A stretch of DNA of 64,000 bases, taken from contig JAVGWX010000011.1 in NCBI GenBank assembly GCA_036924085.1, forward strand, positions 26,963,976-27,027,975. The letters run 5' to 3'. The stretch comes from Ariolimax columbianus (Eukaryota > Mollusca > Gastropoda > Stylommatophora > Arionidae). The notes beneath the pieces were generated by a model that did not search any database, was not told where the DNA came from, and worked only from the letters and a program-made list of their open reading frames with translations. Of this stretch, positions 35,565 to 47,339 are shown in pieces. Position 1 is the stretch's first letter; every line of letters starts with the position of its first letter. Both the position numbers and the translations under genes were made by a program.

Positions 35565-35990
35565 CTCCGCCACTGTCAATATCAGATCCTCTGTAATGTC
35601 CCTTGTCCATCTTCTCCTCGATCTACCTCATTTGCCAGGCACCATACCATCCAAGGTCTTTCTGTCTAGACAATTGTAATGTTTGATGTGGCTGCAGTTT
35701 CTTATGTGTGCCACCGATGTCATTACATGTGTCTCATTTACACTGTCTATCCATCTTTTTCTTGATGTTCCTTTTGCTCAGCAATCCTCTTGTCTGGTCT
35801 TGTAGATCCGTGGAGCTGGTAACTTTGGTTGCATTCTTGTCAGGTGTCCGAACCGTTTTATTCTCTGCCTTGCTGTGTATTCCATGTACGGTGTTGCACC
35901 ATCCCTCTATCTGATTTCCTTTGTTTTGTACTCTGTCCCAGCCTTGTGACCTGCCAACTATTCTCAAACACTTTCATTTCGCATACCATG
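35565..35990 (-). mobile_element. LINE ORF2 end fragment
   Basis: Minus-strand frames read RWIDSVNETHVMTSVAHIRN, CLDRKTLDGMVPGK and RSRRRWTRDITEDL, matching the end of RTE-like ORF2. Confidence 0.65.
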
Positions 35991-36050
35991 ATACTCGTAC
36001 ATATGGACAAATACTTTTAAAATGTAAAAAAAAAAAAAGGTCAAGGAAGT

Positions 36051-36282
36051 CCTCCAGCAGACTTAACCGCTAGTCAGGAATGAAGTGTTAGAGCCTTTAG
36101 AATACTAAGCCTCAGCTTGTGAGGTGAGGTGGCCAGTTTCCTTCCTCGCTGCAATTTCCTTCCCTAACCGTAAGTCAGGTACCTATTTACAGCTGGGTTG
36201 ACTGGAGCTATCAGTAGTGGGAATTGAACTTAATATTTCTGCCATGAAAAGCGAGCGGTCTACCACTACGCTAAAGAGCCAC
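36051..36282 (-). repeat. SINE-C, tRNA-derived
   Basis: Minus-strand box A TAGCGTAGTGG (36263-36273) and box B AGTTCAATTCC (36220-36230), body with CCAGTCAACCCAGCTGTAAA. Relatives at 15395 and 46170. Confidence 0.78.
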
Positions 36283-36442
36283 AGGAACGGAAAATATTAT
36301 CACAGGTCTAAATAATGAGTGCATGCAGTTTTTACTGTGGTGAGACACTTGAATCATTAACATTGAACTTGTGAACTTGTCTTATTGTGGTCCTCAAGGT
36401 AATTTGAGTTCAAGACCAATGGTTTAGTGATTTCAAACTTAC

Positions 36443-36517
36443 TCTAGATTTTTCTAAGCGTTTCTGCTTTGCCTCTAAAGCTTTCCTGTTCTCTAGTGAG
36501 AATTCCACTATTAGTCT
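36443..36517 (-). CDS. RBM28: RBM28-like, RRM4 end (IVEFSLENR)
   Basis: A 75-bp phase-0 exon between TTTGCAG and GTAAGT. It reads RLIVEFSLENRKALEAKQKR.., the final beta strand of RRM4 followed by a basic helix. IVEFSLE-R is conserved in RBM28. Confidence 0.94.
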
Positions 36518-36781
36518 CTGCAAACAAACAACAAATAATTTATTAATTGAAGCCTTTTATCAAAACATTAGGAAAGATGAGACACATTTAAAGAAATGCT
36601 GTGAACAAGGACTTTCTACTCTTATGAACTTTAAACTGGGCATGATATGATTCAAACCTGATCCGTTGGGATTGAAAATCAAGCTCACGACCCTAGACCA
36701 CCGAATTTCTTGTCCTTATACTTTGAAAGAAAAATAAAGCAATCTGACATGTGGAGTTGAAGTTTGTGGCTGGGATGTTAA

Positions 36782-38283
36782 CACTTTGCACCTTAGCTCA
36801 GCCGAAAGTGCTCCAGGTTTTATATGGCCCAACACCCGAGCCCGCCCAGAAGCACCATTAGAGAACTGCTGTTTTAAAATCGATATGTGAGCAAATTTTG
36901 CACGAAATGAAACGTCTGTGTTTTTAACAACCCCACCGGATGTTGTGGTTTCGTTTAAGACCAAAATGGCGTTAATGTTTATATAATGACATTTACAAGT
37001 TTTCAAAATTTGTCTTTAATCTGTGAATGACTTTTTCCATTTCATTAAATGGCTACAGGAAATGAGAAATGTACTTATAATAGCAGAAATTTCAGTAGCG
37101 ACAAAGAAAGTGAGACTAAATAGGATATCAATGTTATTGTTATAAAAAATGTTGATGTAATGGAGATTCTGATACGAATGTTGATGTAATGGAGATTCTG
37201 ATACGAATGTCAAAGTTGAGACAGTTGCTAATGAGCCCAAGGCTGGAGTGACATAAATAAATATTGAAATTTTCACATAATCTATAAGTCCTGTCTTTGG
37301 TCTAGGCCTTGAAGCTACCAGCTCCTCTGTTAAAAGTCTGATAGACACGTATGTGTTGAAGCCATGATTATTTTCAATGACAAACTCCTTTTCAAACTAT
37401 ACATTCCACATTTCATGACAATTCAACCCAAGTCTACCATGTTGTGGAAGCCAATACCGGCTACATGCTGAATTTTAGATTCTTCACTGGAAACGTAAAT
37501 GAGCCCTTGCAGTATGGCATTTGCTATTATCATAATGTAGCCATCTATAATGCAGCTGATTACCGTGATAAATTTAACTGTATTTACTTTGATAACTACT
37601 TCATTCAGTAAAACTACTGAGTATCTGCTCCAATGCAGAGGCTACATCTGTGAAACTACTTGGCGAACTCAAACAAGGATAGTGATTTTACCCCTGTGTT
37701 ATTAGATGCTCAACTGCATCTATTTTTTCCCCCTGTCATTACTGGAGATCCTTTTACAACAAGAGTCTAGAATGACTTCAAGCACTGGAGACTCCCAAAT
37801 GTTTCTTGAAGACTGAAACCTGTTTTAGAGAACCACAGACTGAGTCATTCCCCAAGTAGAAGGAATGTCTGTTTCCAGTGTTCTAATACGAATGTGTGGA
37901 TGCTTATTGATTTCTGTTTAATGGAAGGGACAATATCATTTGACATTTCCTTCATCGTTGAAAAAAAAAGTCAAACATGAATTAAGTGTGGAAATAATGT
38001 AAAAAAGAAAATTTAAAAAAAATATTTTAAGAAAAACACTTTTACTGTGTTTCACATTATTAAAAATGTCCTTTATATATCACAAATAACAATAAAGTTA
38101 TATTTTTCTCAAAGTGTACATTTTTCTTTATAATTAAACTGGTCATTTGTATTTTAAAATGTATAATTATATTTCATTCTTTAAAAAAAAAAAAAAAAGG
38201 CATATATCTGTGAAAAAGAGTTATCTCCATGTCCTTAGGAGTATAGGATGTATTTACTAATATATGACCTAGAGTGTAAAGGG
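36782..38283 (+). mobile_element. piggyBac-like transposon, degenerate
   Basis: Flanked by TTAA at 36778-36781 and 38284-38287, with ends CACTTTGCACC and (other strand) CCCTTTACACT. Inside, plus-strand frames give MIIFNDKLLFKLYIPHFMTI, NTGYMLNFRFFTGN and FNCIYFDNYF, which match the piggyBac core (FKQYxPxKP, tGYxlxFxxYtG, yFDNfFtS). Stops and a frameshift make it inactive. A 29-bp tandem duplication lies at about 37150-37207. Confidence 0.85.
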
Positions 38284-38639
38284 TTAAGACACAAAGATTG
38301 TACATTAACTCATGTCCTCCCACGAGCCGATACATTGGCTTCAGAATTTTTCCAGAAAACCCAGAAGCCAATATATTGGCTTTTGCGACTGTGTTCATAA
38401 AATCACATATTTTCCCATTCCTAGTTCTCCTAAATGTTTTATTTTGGTTATTGGTAAAAGTTCAGATTTTGTCCTTTTTTTCCTGAAGAGTTAACATTGA
38501 AATTTTTTTTTTTCTCCAGAGGGCAGCCTTGAACCTAGCCCTTGCCCCTTCTGTCAGACCAAATAGAGGTTCTACAGTACAAGGCAGATAATGGTTGTAT
38601 TTTTTGTTTTTTGGTTGGACTATATTATTGCTAGTGGTA

Positions 38640-38925
38640 ATGATGAATAACTCTCAGACAACAGCGGCAGAGCGAACTACACAATAGCGACATCCAGAGA
38701 AAGTCACACATCAAAGATGAACTACAGTACGTCAACCATTCGAAACACCACTGGGCTGGTCATATATCCAGAAGACAAGATGGAATACCATAACCACCAT
38801 GTGGTACCTGCACGACAAAGAGACCCCGGAGACTGCCCCCAACTCGCTGGCGAGGTTCACTAGAAAAATACAACATTCACGATCCCACAACAGAAACGAC
38901 TGTGCGTAAATTGTAAACACTCACA
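38640..38925 (+). mobile_element. RTE-like LINE fragment
   Basis: Reads NHSKHHWAGHISRRQDGIP then TKRPRRLPPTRWRGSLEKY, the W-AGH--R--DGR..GRPPTRW end of RTE ORF2. Confidence 0.68.
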
Positions 38926-39453
38926 CTGATATTGATTGGTGCTTTTATTATTCAGCACGTTTTCAACTTCACATGCCTTCAGTAAAATATGAATACTGTG
39001 AACACAACTGCACCAAATTAGGTGTAACTTTTAGAACATCTTCCCTTGTGGATTACCGTTAATAGAAAGTCATTACATTATTCGTATATTGGTTTAGAAC
39101 TGAATAATGTGTTGGTGAAGAGAGCAATTTAAAAGTTTAAACAAATAAAAACGATTATGCAACTATAATCCCTCATACACAAATGTTCAACTCCAGTTGT
39201 AAAATATGTGTATTCCATTGAATTATGGCAGCAATTATGAAGTTTGGTATATACATTTTAATTAGGATAAATAGATCACAACTAAGTGATACTGTGTTTG
39301 AGTTTAACATAAGAAAAAAAATTGCACCCAGAGGTCCAAAATATTTGGGAGTGAATGAAATAAGACAGACTTGAAAGGGTTAATTTGGACTTACATTAGT
39401 TGTTGCTGTATTCCTTATAAGGAATATCATTTGATAAAGCTGGCATCACTTAC
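38926..39453. other. Intron DNA, nothing recognised
   Basis: AT-rich intron between the LINE scrap and the RRM4 exon, without coding or repeat signals I can support. Confidence 0.5.
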
Positions 39454-39603
39454 CTTGTTGTCCCCAAAGGCATCTGGATTATTGTTAAGATGTCTGAGAG
39501 CGTTGAGAGCATGTTCATGTTTTGTGAATGCACAAAATGCGTAACCTCTGGACTTGCCGATGCCTTGACTATTTAACCTGTTCAAATCTCTCATAATGCG
39601 ACA
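39454..39603 (-). CDS. RBM28: RBM28-like, RRM4 RNP1 exon
   Basis: A 150-bp phase-0 exon between TTCTTTCAG and GTAAGT. It reads CRIMRDL..GIGKSRGYAFCAFTKHEHALNALRHLNNNPDAFG. RNP1 is SRGYAFCAF, and HEHAL-ALR--NNNP--FG is highly specific to RBM28/Nop4 RRM4. Confidence 0.96.
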
Positions 39604-39781
39604 CTGAAAGAACAGTTAATCATAAATCTTGTGAGAAAATTAAAAATCACAGCAGAGAGAAATACAATTTGTTATGAATTTTTGTGCTGAAAATAAGTTG
39701 AAATTAATTGTTGGGGTTCACTTTTACTGTAGTCCTGGTGTTCATTCAGGCACAGCATGCGTCCTATGCCAGGTAGCCAAA

Positions 39782-40047
39782 AAAAAACCAAAAAAAAAAC
39801 TTTAAGCGGGGGCTCGACTTCATTGCCTCGGGTTTTTTCCCCCATTTTAGCTCGGTCTCTCTCGGCAGATGGGTACCCCATCTGTCGAAAGCATCACACA
39901 AAGCACGAATTCCGTAGCTCCAGCGATGAACCCAGGGATTTCCTGAAAAAATTGACATCATGGACCGACTGTCGCAGCTCGAAATCGAACCCCAACCGTC
40001 TGAACACGAGGCAAACGGCTTGACCACTTCGCCACAGAGACCCCCCA
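39782..40047 (-). repeat. SINE-D, tRNA-derived, with TSD
   Basis: Minus-strand box A TGGCGAAGTGGTCA (40021-40034) and box B GGTTCGATTTC (39981-39991). Flanked by AGGTAGCCAAA at 39771-39781 and 40048-40058. Poly-A tail complement at its left end. Confidence 0.88.
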
Positions 40048-40345
40048 AGGTAGCCAAATGTCATCTGAACTCATATGTATTTTCACAGGCCATCCCTTGA
40101 TCTCATTGGAGGTCATCTAGGTAGATGATTAAAGGTGTAGGGTCACCATAATGTCACTTTATGAGACAATCCATTGTTGGGCAATCGCACCGATACTTTC
40201 TTAGCAACGTCACATCTATGATGTCATTGTAGCAATAACAATGCTCTACACTACATTGCATGTTGAGTAAGTTGAAGCCACACAATGACAATTTTTGTGT
40301 TGGTTTCACACCTCGCAGCCAAATAGCATGACTGGAATGACCAGG

Positions 40346-40554
40346 TTTTTTTTGCGTTCGCCTTATTTCTCTATTTCCTAAGCCAGTGTGCGTTGCACTA
40401 CGGTTTTGATTTTGCGCCTTTCGGCCTAGTGCGTCCGACTTCGACTTGCATTTATGTAAGGGTCTGCTTCCCCGGGGTAACGGCCGTTGCTGTGATGAGG
40501 ATCGAATCCAGCACTTTCGGGTTGTGAGCCGTGTCACTTAACCACGCCGTCCCC
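40346..40554 (-). repeat. SINE-A copy, slightly shortened
   Basis: Family head and body on the minus strand. Lacks about 30 bp (the TCCTCCTGCATTTTCTAAGG segment). Confidence 0.82.
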
Positions 40555-41052
40555 AGCTAGGCCGTTGAAAGTGTGAGCTCTCGCTTTGCTGTTTTTCATC
40601 TGTTGAAGCATGGGCCTGATGCAATTGAACCATCCTGCTGCTATCCTTCATGAGATTGTTGTTGTTGATTAATTAGGTCTGCCGAGCTGTGCGCTCTTTC
40701 GCATTCAATGTAATGCTGAATAATTATGCTTCATGTAATCTCTCAATGCATTTTGTGCGAATTCAAAATGTTGGGGCCCAAATAGATGTACGAAGTCACG
40801 ATTTTGACGGGGCCAGTTCTAAGCCGCATTGCCTCAACAGTGTTCAACATGTATTAGATCTTTATATTTTTTATACCAACTGCCACGCATTTGGTACATT
40901 TTTATTTCAACAAAGACCATATTTATAAATAAATGAAATTAAGTTAACTGTTGATCGTCCAAGAAAGAAACAATAGTCTAGATGAACTCTTTGGAAGAAA
41001 ACAGAATGGTAAAGGAAGCACACACAAATATACAAACAGCAATGATGGCAAG

Positions 41053-41395
41053 AAAATTCTTCTTTGTCGTTCGTTCTCAAACTCCCGCTACTAAGCTTTA
41101 AAAAAGGGTTTTGAAAGTAGTAGGATGTAGTCAGGAGAACGGAATGCGTTGTGTCATAGTTTGCTGCTTGACTACAATATTTGCACGTTTCGGTCCGATA
41201 TATCCGACTTCAGCATGGTATTTTTGGGTATTGGTTTAGCCATCCCTCTTTGATCCCTTCTCCTTAGCCAGTTTGCACTGTTGGAGCCTGTTATCCAGGA
41301 TCACAGTGTGGAGACGGATGTGGAGATAGAGAAGGGTCACGGCATCTTCGGGTCACTTACGGCTACAGCTCGTGCACTGTTCAGCATCTTCATAC
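41053..41395 (-). repeat. SINE-B copy
   Basis: Minus-strand copy with GAAGAA tail at its left end and complete core and 5' region. Ends about 50 bp from the RRM4 exon donor. Confidence 0.78.
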
Positions 41396-41442
41396 TGCAA
41401 GAAAAGTGAATAGATACGAATGACAAATAATTATGTACTCAC

Positions 41443-41598
41443 CTCAACTAGTTTAGCATCCTTGTCGTCTGCGGCTTTGACCAGAACCACTCTCAGGTTC
41501 TGATCTGTTACTGTTGGTGGGATGTTATGTACACAGAGACGGACGGATGACACAAAAATGTTCTGGTCCTTTAATCTCATCCTCTTTCCCGAATCTAT
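41443..41598 (-). CDS. RBM28: RBM28-like, start of RRM4
   Basis: A 156-bp phase-0 exon between GTTAACAG and GTGAGT. It encodes RLKDQNIFVSSVRLCVHNIP.., which contains the conserved KDQNIFVS sequence followed by RNP2 LCVHNI of RRM4, then helix 1. It ends DAKLVE, where the next exon continues with CRIMRDL. Confidence 0.95.
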
Positions 41599-41824
41599 CT
41601 GTTAACATAAAATTAAATATATGATCATCATGTTATGTTAGCTGTGCATCGAAAGCGATGTAACGTTTCTGAAGAAGTTATAATGAAGAAGTGAATTCAC
41701 TGGTCATCAACCTCACTCTCTTGTACCAAGCTACCTTGGACCAATGGCAAGACTATCAGTCAAGACGACTGGAGGTATTTCAGGACGCAGGCATTCTGGT
41801 CTTAACTTAAACTGAATGTCTAAA

Positions 41825-42075
41825 CATACTGGACAAGACTCTCACCTTGGCTTCCTTGTAGCCCTTCCTGGAAACGGGCTGTTTTCATGACAGCCTGGCT
41901 AACAAGGTGAGGGATCGACGTGATCTCCATAGTAGTGAGCAACACAAAGATGACGCCAGGCATAGCACAACTGCCTGGAGGACTGTGGTCCATCTTCATC
42001 ATGCTCGAGATGTGAGGAAAGCTACTACAACCTGCCACTCAAGTCCTTTTCAGGACATACAAAAGGGTAAACTTA
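41825..42075 (-). repeat. Repeat C copy
   Basis: Reverse complement of the family (TCACCTTGGCTTCCTTG.. GGCTGTTTTCATGACAG on the plus strand). No protein. Confidence 0.68.
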
Positions 42076-42109
42076 CTCAGTCTGGGCATTAAACAACATG
42101 TTAGTAGCA

Positions 42110-42910
42110 CATCACAAGCGATGATGACGACATCATCAGATGTTTTTTTTTGGTGGTCTTAATGATGTAGCTTGCGCTGTATTTGGTGTCTGAGGCCCGT
42201 TGTTGTCGGTCGAACACATCCATGACAAACTGCTCGCCTCCAGCCGGTCGGGGGAAGACTTGTGGTGCTGAGGAACGACTTGTGTAATATCTTGTGGGCT
42301 GGTGTTTCCTGGTCCAGCCATACAGCATTACCGAACAAAGAAACTAGGCGGTAGATGCAGATTTTTTGTTTCAACAGAGACCTTGCAGTTACTCCACACA
42401 CATCCAAGGTCGTGCATAACAGATGCAGCTAGTCTGATCTGCCTTGACGTATCAGAGCTGCTGTGTCCATTGGATGATATGCTGCAGAGATAGATAAATT
42501 CGTTAGTGACATTGAACCTGAGGTGCTATGTCGGAAATGAGGCTCTGAACTTTGGTCTTGGCCCAGGATACAGACAAGTATAGAGTGGGTGTATAGCTGT
42601 CTAGGCTTTCCAGAGAACATTGCAGCGCAGAGCTGCCTGTGCCGAACAGAACGATGTCGCCGCATAAACCAGATCAGTCAAGATTGACTGATCAATAGTG
42701 ACACCCTCTTGGTGCGCTGCTAAGATAGTCACTAAGCCAGTCGATGGTCCGGCAGAATAGGCCAGGGGCAATAACACATCCCTGCCTGACAACCAAAGTC
42801 GTGGGGAATCTATCAGAGAGAGAGTGCCATTCTGGCTCTGGTGTCCATTTGTAGCTTCCTTAACAGATTGAGCAGATTGCTAACCTGTTCTAGTTCTCCA
42901 ATGGGTGTCA
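42110..42910 (-). mobile_element. LINE reverse transcriptase fragment
   Basis: Minus-strand frames (about 42690-42310) read VNLD-SGLCGDIVLFGTGSS, equivalent to the YADDxxLF catalytic block with the Asp pair damaged. They continue into SSNGHSSSDTSRQIRLAASV and AGPGNTSPQDIT. Confidence 0.7.
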
Positions 42911-42929
42911 TCCTCCTGCCCCCTGTTAC

Positions 42930-43179
42930 TTCTTCTTCGTACGCAGTCAGACAGTAACCATTATTTTTTTGAAAAAAGCGGCGGTCATCCTGAGGCTGTC
43001 GCCACTGCCATACAGCTTGTCTTGCAGTTCCACTGGTGATGGCCACATCTGCTCTCTCTGATCCTCGTATGTCGGGCAGTTCTGCAGCAGATGTTCAGCG
43101 GTCATTTTACCAGTACCGCACGGGCATTCGTCGGTACCACCTATCTTCAATTTGTTGAATAGGTGGTACCTCAGTCTAT
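42930..43179 (-). mobile_element. I-like LINE, very short 5'-truncated copy with TSD
   Basis: Encodes NRLRYHLFNKLKIGGTDECP through the terminal MTAAFF, same subfamily as 50839-52422. Flanked by TGCCCCCTGTTAC at 42917-42929 and 43180-43192. GAAGAA tail present. Confidence 0.9.
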
Positions 43180-43349
43180 TGCCCCCTGTTACGATTCTTA
43201 TGAGCAGATTATATGTAAAACAAAGGGCTACAGATACCATAATGGCAAGATGACATCTGTAGTTTCTGTAGGCTTACTGCAAGGATTCAAACAGCAATTG
43301 GATGGCCCTACCGTAGCGAAAGTGAAGTCACAATGAGGAGATTGATTGA

Positions 43350-43690
43350 TGTTGGATGCCCAGAATTAGAAAGTCTAATTTTTTGTGCACCCTGAAAAGG
43401 GTGTTAGATGGTGGGTTGTAGTAGCTTTTCTCAGATCCTGAGTGTGCGGATGTAGGTGGACCAGGGTACTCCAGGCTGTTGTGCTATGCTTGACTTTATC
43501 TGCGTGTTGCTCACTACTATGGGGGAACACATTGATCCTTCACCTCGTTTGCCAGACTGTCATGAAGACAGCCCGTTTCCACAGAGAACTGCGAGGAAGT
43601 CGAGGTGGTGGTCTTGGCCAGTATAATTTGCCTGACCCTGACTAACATGTCCGTTCAGTACGTTTTGCCTGACCAGACATTATTCTACTC
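43350..43690 (+). repeat. Repeat C copy
   Basis: Matches 28725-29075 and 63365-63700 along its length. It ends about 60 bp before the RBM28 exon donor at 43751. Confidence 0.7.
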
Positions 43691-43750
43691 TCCTCTATTG
43701 GGGAGATAGTTAATAAAACAAGCTACACCAGGAATAATTTGAGACCTAAC

Positions 43751-43815
43751 CTTTAATCTTTTAGCCAAATCTGCAGCAGGAACATCCTTGGCTGCATCAG
43801 TTCCAGGACGGATCA
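43751..43815 (-). CDS. RBM28: RBM28-like, linker exon (IRPGT..AADLAKR)
   Basis: A 65-bp exon after CCTTTTAG with donor GTTAGG. It reads (M)IRPGTDAAKDVPAADLAKRLK, aligning with the vertebrate segment that runs from LIRAGT to SAADMAKR between RRM3 and RRM4. Phase fits both sides. Its last codon is AAG. Confidence 0.93.
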
Positions 43816-44253
43816 CTAAAAGGATAAAAATATAGTTAGCATAAAAGTTGTAACAGTAAAAGTTCAGGTCACGCAAAAATGTCAATTTAGAATTGTCATG
43901 AAACACAAATTCACATAATTACAGTCGCCATAAACATCTTTCGGTTCCCTTTGGAGCACAGATCTTCAATAAATGCATGATAAGCCTTCTTTCCTGGACC
44001 ATTTGTTACAGCCCTGTTAATGTCTTCCCTTTTTCCATTACGTTTGCCTCAAGTACTCTTCTTCAGCAATGCAGATTCTTTGTGGCCTTTCTCTGCATTG
44101 CATCATTAGCATTAGCCATCTTCTGTTTTGGGCTGCTGAGTTCTGTTTCCTTTTAGTTGATATGTCCATATTTGTTGGAAGTTTTTCTGGCTTAAAATTT
44201 CTACAGGATGAGGTAGCCAGCCCCATGCCTAACCCTTTTTAGTCCCCTCTTAC
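43816..44253. other. Intron DNA, nothing recognised
   Basis: Upstream intron of the IRPGT linker exon. No coding match. Confidence 0.4.
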
Positions 44254-44270
44254 ACTATGCTTGATATTTC

Positions 44271-45117
44271 TTCTTCTTCCTCGTTCGTCTTCAGGCCTCA
44301 ACTAAAATGACTCTAACAAAGGCAGCAGTCGACTCAAGGCTCTGTACACTTCCGTACAGCTTCTTGTAGAAGGACACTGGCTGTTGCCAAATGCTACTTC
44401 TTTTGTTGGTATACAATGGACAGGACTGCAAAATATGTTCTACTTTCATGGGGGCTGTACCGCAGGCACAAAGGTCTGTAGTGCCAATCTTGAACTTGTA
44501 CAGATGACATCTAAGTCTGTTCTGACCTGTGCGTAGCCGGAGAATTATCACCTGGTCTCGCCTGGAGAGTTGATGGTAGGCATTGTTTTCTATGTGGCCA
44601 GGGTAGTGTTTTTTCCATTTTGCACTGTACGTTCCCCTGATGAATGCTTTAGTCTCATTGTATGTGATTTCTGTATCACTCTGCTCCAGCATTCCTCCCT
44701 CTCTTGCGAGTCTGTCCGCCTCCTCGTTGCCTGGAATGTCACAGTGGGCTGGCATCTACTGGACTATGCTTTTTTTTGAAGCACAGGCGTTCATGCGAGT
44801 CTGCCGGAGTACCGAGTTCATTTTTGTGCTGGTTCATGAGCGCTATTAACACTGCGAGAGCGTCTGTGAAAATGAACACTTGCTTTTCTGCCTGCTCCTT
44901 ATGGTATATAAGGGTTACAGCTGCTTGTCTCAGGGCACTGGCTTCGGCTCTGAAGTTGCTGCAGTGTCGCCCAGTGGCAAATGCTGCTGAATATACTTTG
45001 CTTTTTAGTTTTATAGTGATGCCTCCTCCTCCGTTTCCAATGGCATCTTTGGCTGGGCCATCCGTATAGGCGTGTGTCCAGGCTGTTGGTGGAAATTTTT
45101 GGTTGATGTGATTTGTA
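44271..45117 (-). mobile_element. I-like RNase H LINE, 5'-truncated, 17-bp TSD
   Basis: Perfect 17-bp duplication ACTATGCTTGATATTTC at 44254-44270 and 45118-45134. Minus-strand frames run from the RNase H domain (HCDIPGNEEADRLAREGG) to the terminal zinc-knuckle (CACGTAPMKVEHILQSC). A 154-codon stretch is open. It offers the empty site for the mariner in the related copy at 2439-3906. Confidence 0.92.
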
Positions 45118-45134
45118 ACTATGCTTGATATTTC

Positions 45135-45500
45135 AAAACTTCAAAGATGAAAGGCTGAACCAATGGATGTTAGGGCGTACCATGTATAAAGAAATGAAAC
45201 ACCCAAACAAAAACGATGACATCAACAAGCTGCAATGCAAGGAGCAGAGCTTAGTCTTCCAACTAAGGTCAGAACACATCAGACTTAACAAAAACGTATT
45301 TAACAAGTTAGACCCTGCACATGAACCTAACTGCCTCCATCCATATGAGGCAGTGTAACGTGTGCTGCTCGCTTGCCCAGAACTGCCACAGACAGATGTA
45401 TTTCCTGGCACCACAACAATCACTAATATGCCCCACTCACAAAACACCTACGAATTCTTTAACTTGGCATTGACCACAAAAGAGTGAAAAGCTTGGTAGA
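45135..45500 (+). mobile_element. I-like LINE terminal fragment, other subfamily
   Basis: Reads VFQLRSEHIRLNKNVFNKLD then NCLHPYEAV-RVLLACPEL, equivalent to the RTGH..L....P.CxH..E...HxLxxCP end of LINE ORF2. Confidence 0.68.
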
Positions 45501-45539
45501 CTTAACAACAACATCACCATGCTTGGCAGGTTTACATGT

Positions 45540-45857
45540 TACTGGCTGGCTTGACTTCGTTCGTTCTCAATCTCCCGCTACTAAACCCTGAAAGGGCTTA
45601 AGTAGCAGAATGTAGTCCAGAGAACAGAATGCATTGTGTCGTAGTTTACAGCTTGGCTGCGATATTTGCACCTTTTGGTCCAACACATCCAACTTCAGCA
45701 AGCATTTCTTGAGTACCGGGTTAGCATTCCCTCTTCGATCCCTTCTCCTTAGCCAGTCTGCCCTGCTGCAGCCTGACCATGATTACCATGTGGAGGTGTA
45801 GAAGGGTCTTGGCAGCTCTGGTTCGCTGGCCCTGATGCTATAGCAGTCAGCTATGGG
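45540..45857 (-). repeat. SINE-B copy
   Basis: Consensus from the 3' end (AAGCCAGCC tail) to CAGCTATGGGT, where it abuts the minisatellite. Confidence 0.8.
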
Positions 45858-46142
45858 TAGTCAAAACACTTCCAAACAATATGGACAGACAGGCAAAAGG
45901 CAAAACACTTCCAAACAATGCGGACAGACAGGAAAAACGTCAAAACACTCCCAAACACTGTGGATGGACAGGGAAAAAGTCAAAGCACTCCAAAACATTG
46001 CGGATGGACAGGGAAACAGGCAAAGCACTCCCAAATACTGCAAACAGACAGGAGAAAAGTCAAAGCACTCCCAAACACTGCGGAAGGACAGGGAAAAAGT
46101 CAAAGCACCCCCAAACACTGCAAACAGACAGGGGAAAAGTGT
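45858..46142. repeat. About 39-41 bp minisatellite, seven units
   Basis: Units contain CAAAGCACTCCCAAACACTG and CGGATGGACAGGGAAAAAGT. Open frames across it are by-products of the tandem repeat. Confidence 0.9.
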
Positions 46143-46164
46143 TATGAAGTTTCATGTTAGGTTT

Positions 46165-46340
46165 TAGCTGTTTGTGACATAGGATGATCAGTTCCCTTTC
46201 TTGCTGCCTTCCTACAAAAAGAAAGTCAAGTATCCATTTACAGTTGTGTAGACCGGATCATGCCACTATATGGGAGCAAATGTGATACCTTTGCTATGGG
46301 AATCAAAAGCTCTAACCACTCTACCCCTCAGATGGTTGAG
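46165..46340 (-). repeat. SINE-C remnant
   Basis: Shares the GTATCCATTTACAGTTGTG region with SINE-C, and a tRNA-like head on the minus strand (GGTAGAGTGGTTAGAGC, GATTCCC). Confidence 0.6.
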
Positions 46341-46469
46341 GATAATATAAAAGAGCACAATTATTGAGACACTGCGGGAAAGAAATGATCAAAGGGCTGT
46401 CAAGGTTGCCACAGGCAGAAGTGTGAATTAGATGCGTGACTACAACTGAGACTATAATCATCTTCTTTG

Positions 46470-46620
46470 GCAGTTGTCCTCAAAAGGACGTTGTGATGTG
46501 TTATAGTTTACAGGTTGCGATATCTGTGTTTTTCCGCCTGATATATCCAATTTCAACAGGCTGTTTTGGGTACTGGGTTTGCCTTCCCACTGCGATCCCC
46601 ATTCTCCTACCCCCACCACA
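46470..46620 (-). repeat. SINE-B core fragment
   Basis: Contains TTACAGGTTGCGATATCTGT and the CTGATATATCC core complement. Confidence 0.55.
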
Positions 46621-46849
46621 CTAATGTAACCTGTGTCCTATCCAACTCCATTTCCTCAGCCCTTATTCTGTTAGTAGGAACAGTTCTACCTCAAAATAGC
46701 GAGAAGCCGGGGAGTTTGTCGTTAGAGACTATGCCATACCAGTGTTAGCAGGGTCGAAAAAAGAAAAATGAGCAGCTACACTGTAACCAGCCAGACATGT
46801 ACAAGAGGACTAAGCTGGGTTGGCATGGGGTTGGATATATCCTGTAAAA

Positions 46850-47065
46850 CTATCATCATCCCCTTGTTTGTCAGTCCTAAGACTGGTTGTAAGGTTGTCT
46901 GAGTATATCTCTCCATTTGATCATATCCTCTGGTTGGTCAGTACTAAGACAGGTTGTAAGGTTGCCTGAGCATATCGCTCCACTGGACCCTATCTTAACT
47001 TAACATATTTATACTGGTTTAGAAGATTCTGCAGTCTGTGTACAATCAGTTTCTTGGAGAGTGGT
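46850..47065. repeat. Two-unit tandem repeat, then CR1 tail
   Basis: 46860-46980 holds two units of about 65-70 bp (GGTTGTAAGGTTGYCTGAG). 46988-47060 is the reverse complement of a CR1 3' end (CTTAACTTAACATATTTATA). Confidence 0.65.
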
Positions 47066-47339
47066 TTTTAAGAGACTCAAACACTAAAGCTAAGTAGATC
47101 TGCAGCCAGTTAGGCGCCATCTATAGCTATTCTTAACAAACCACCTACGGAAAGGGTAAAAATAACTAGAGTAGATTTTTAATTTTGTCCGGGCAGCGGC
47201 TGTTAAGCTTACTCTTTTCAATTTCCAACTGCCAAGGGATTTTTAACTTGCTTGACACTGAACCTCATAGTCCGATCTCACTATCCAGAGATCAGGGGAA
47301 TTTTTACCAGAAGATCCGTGTGAAAAAATCCCGGTCTCC

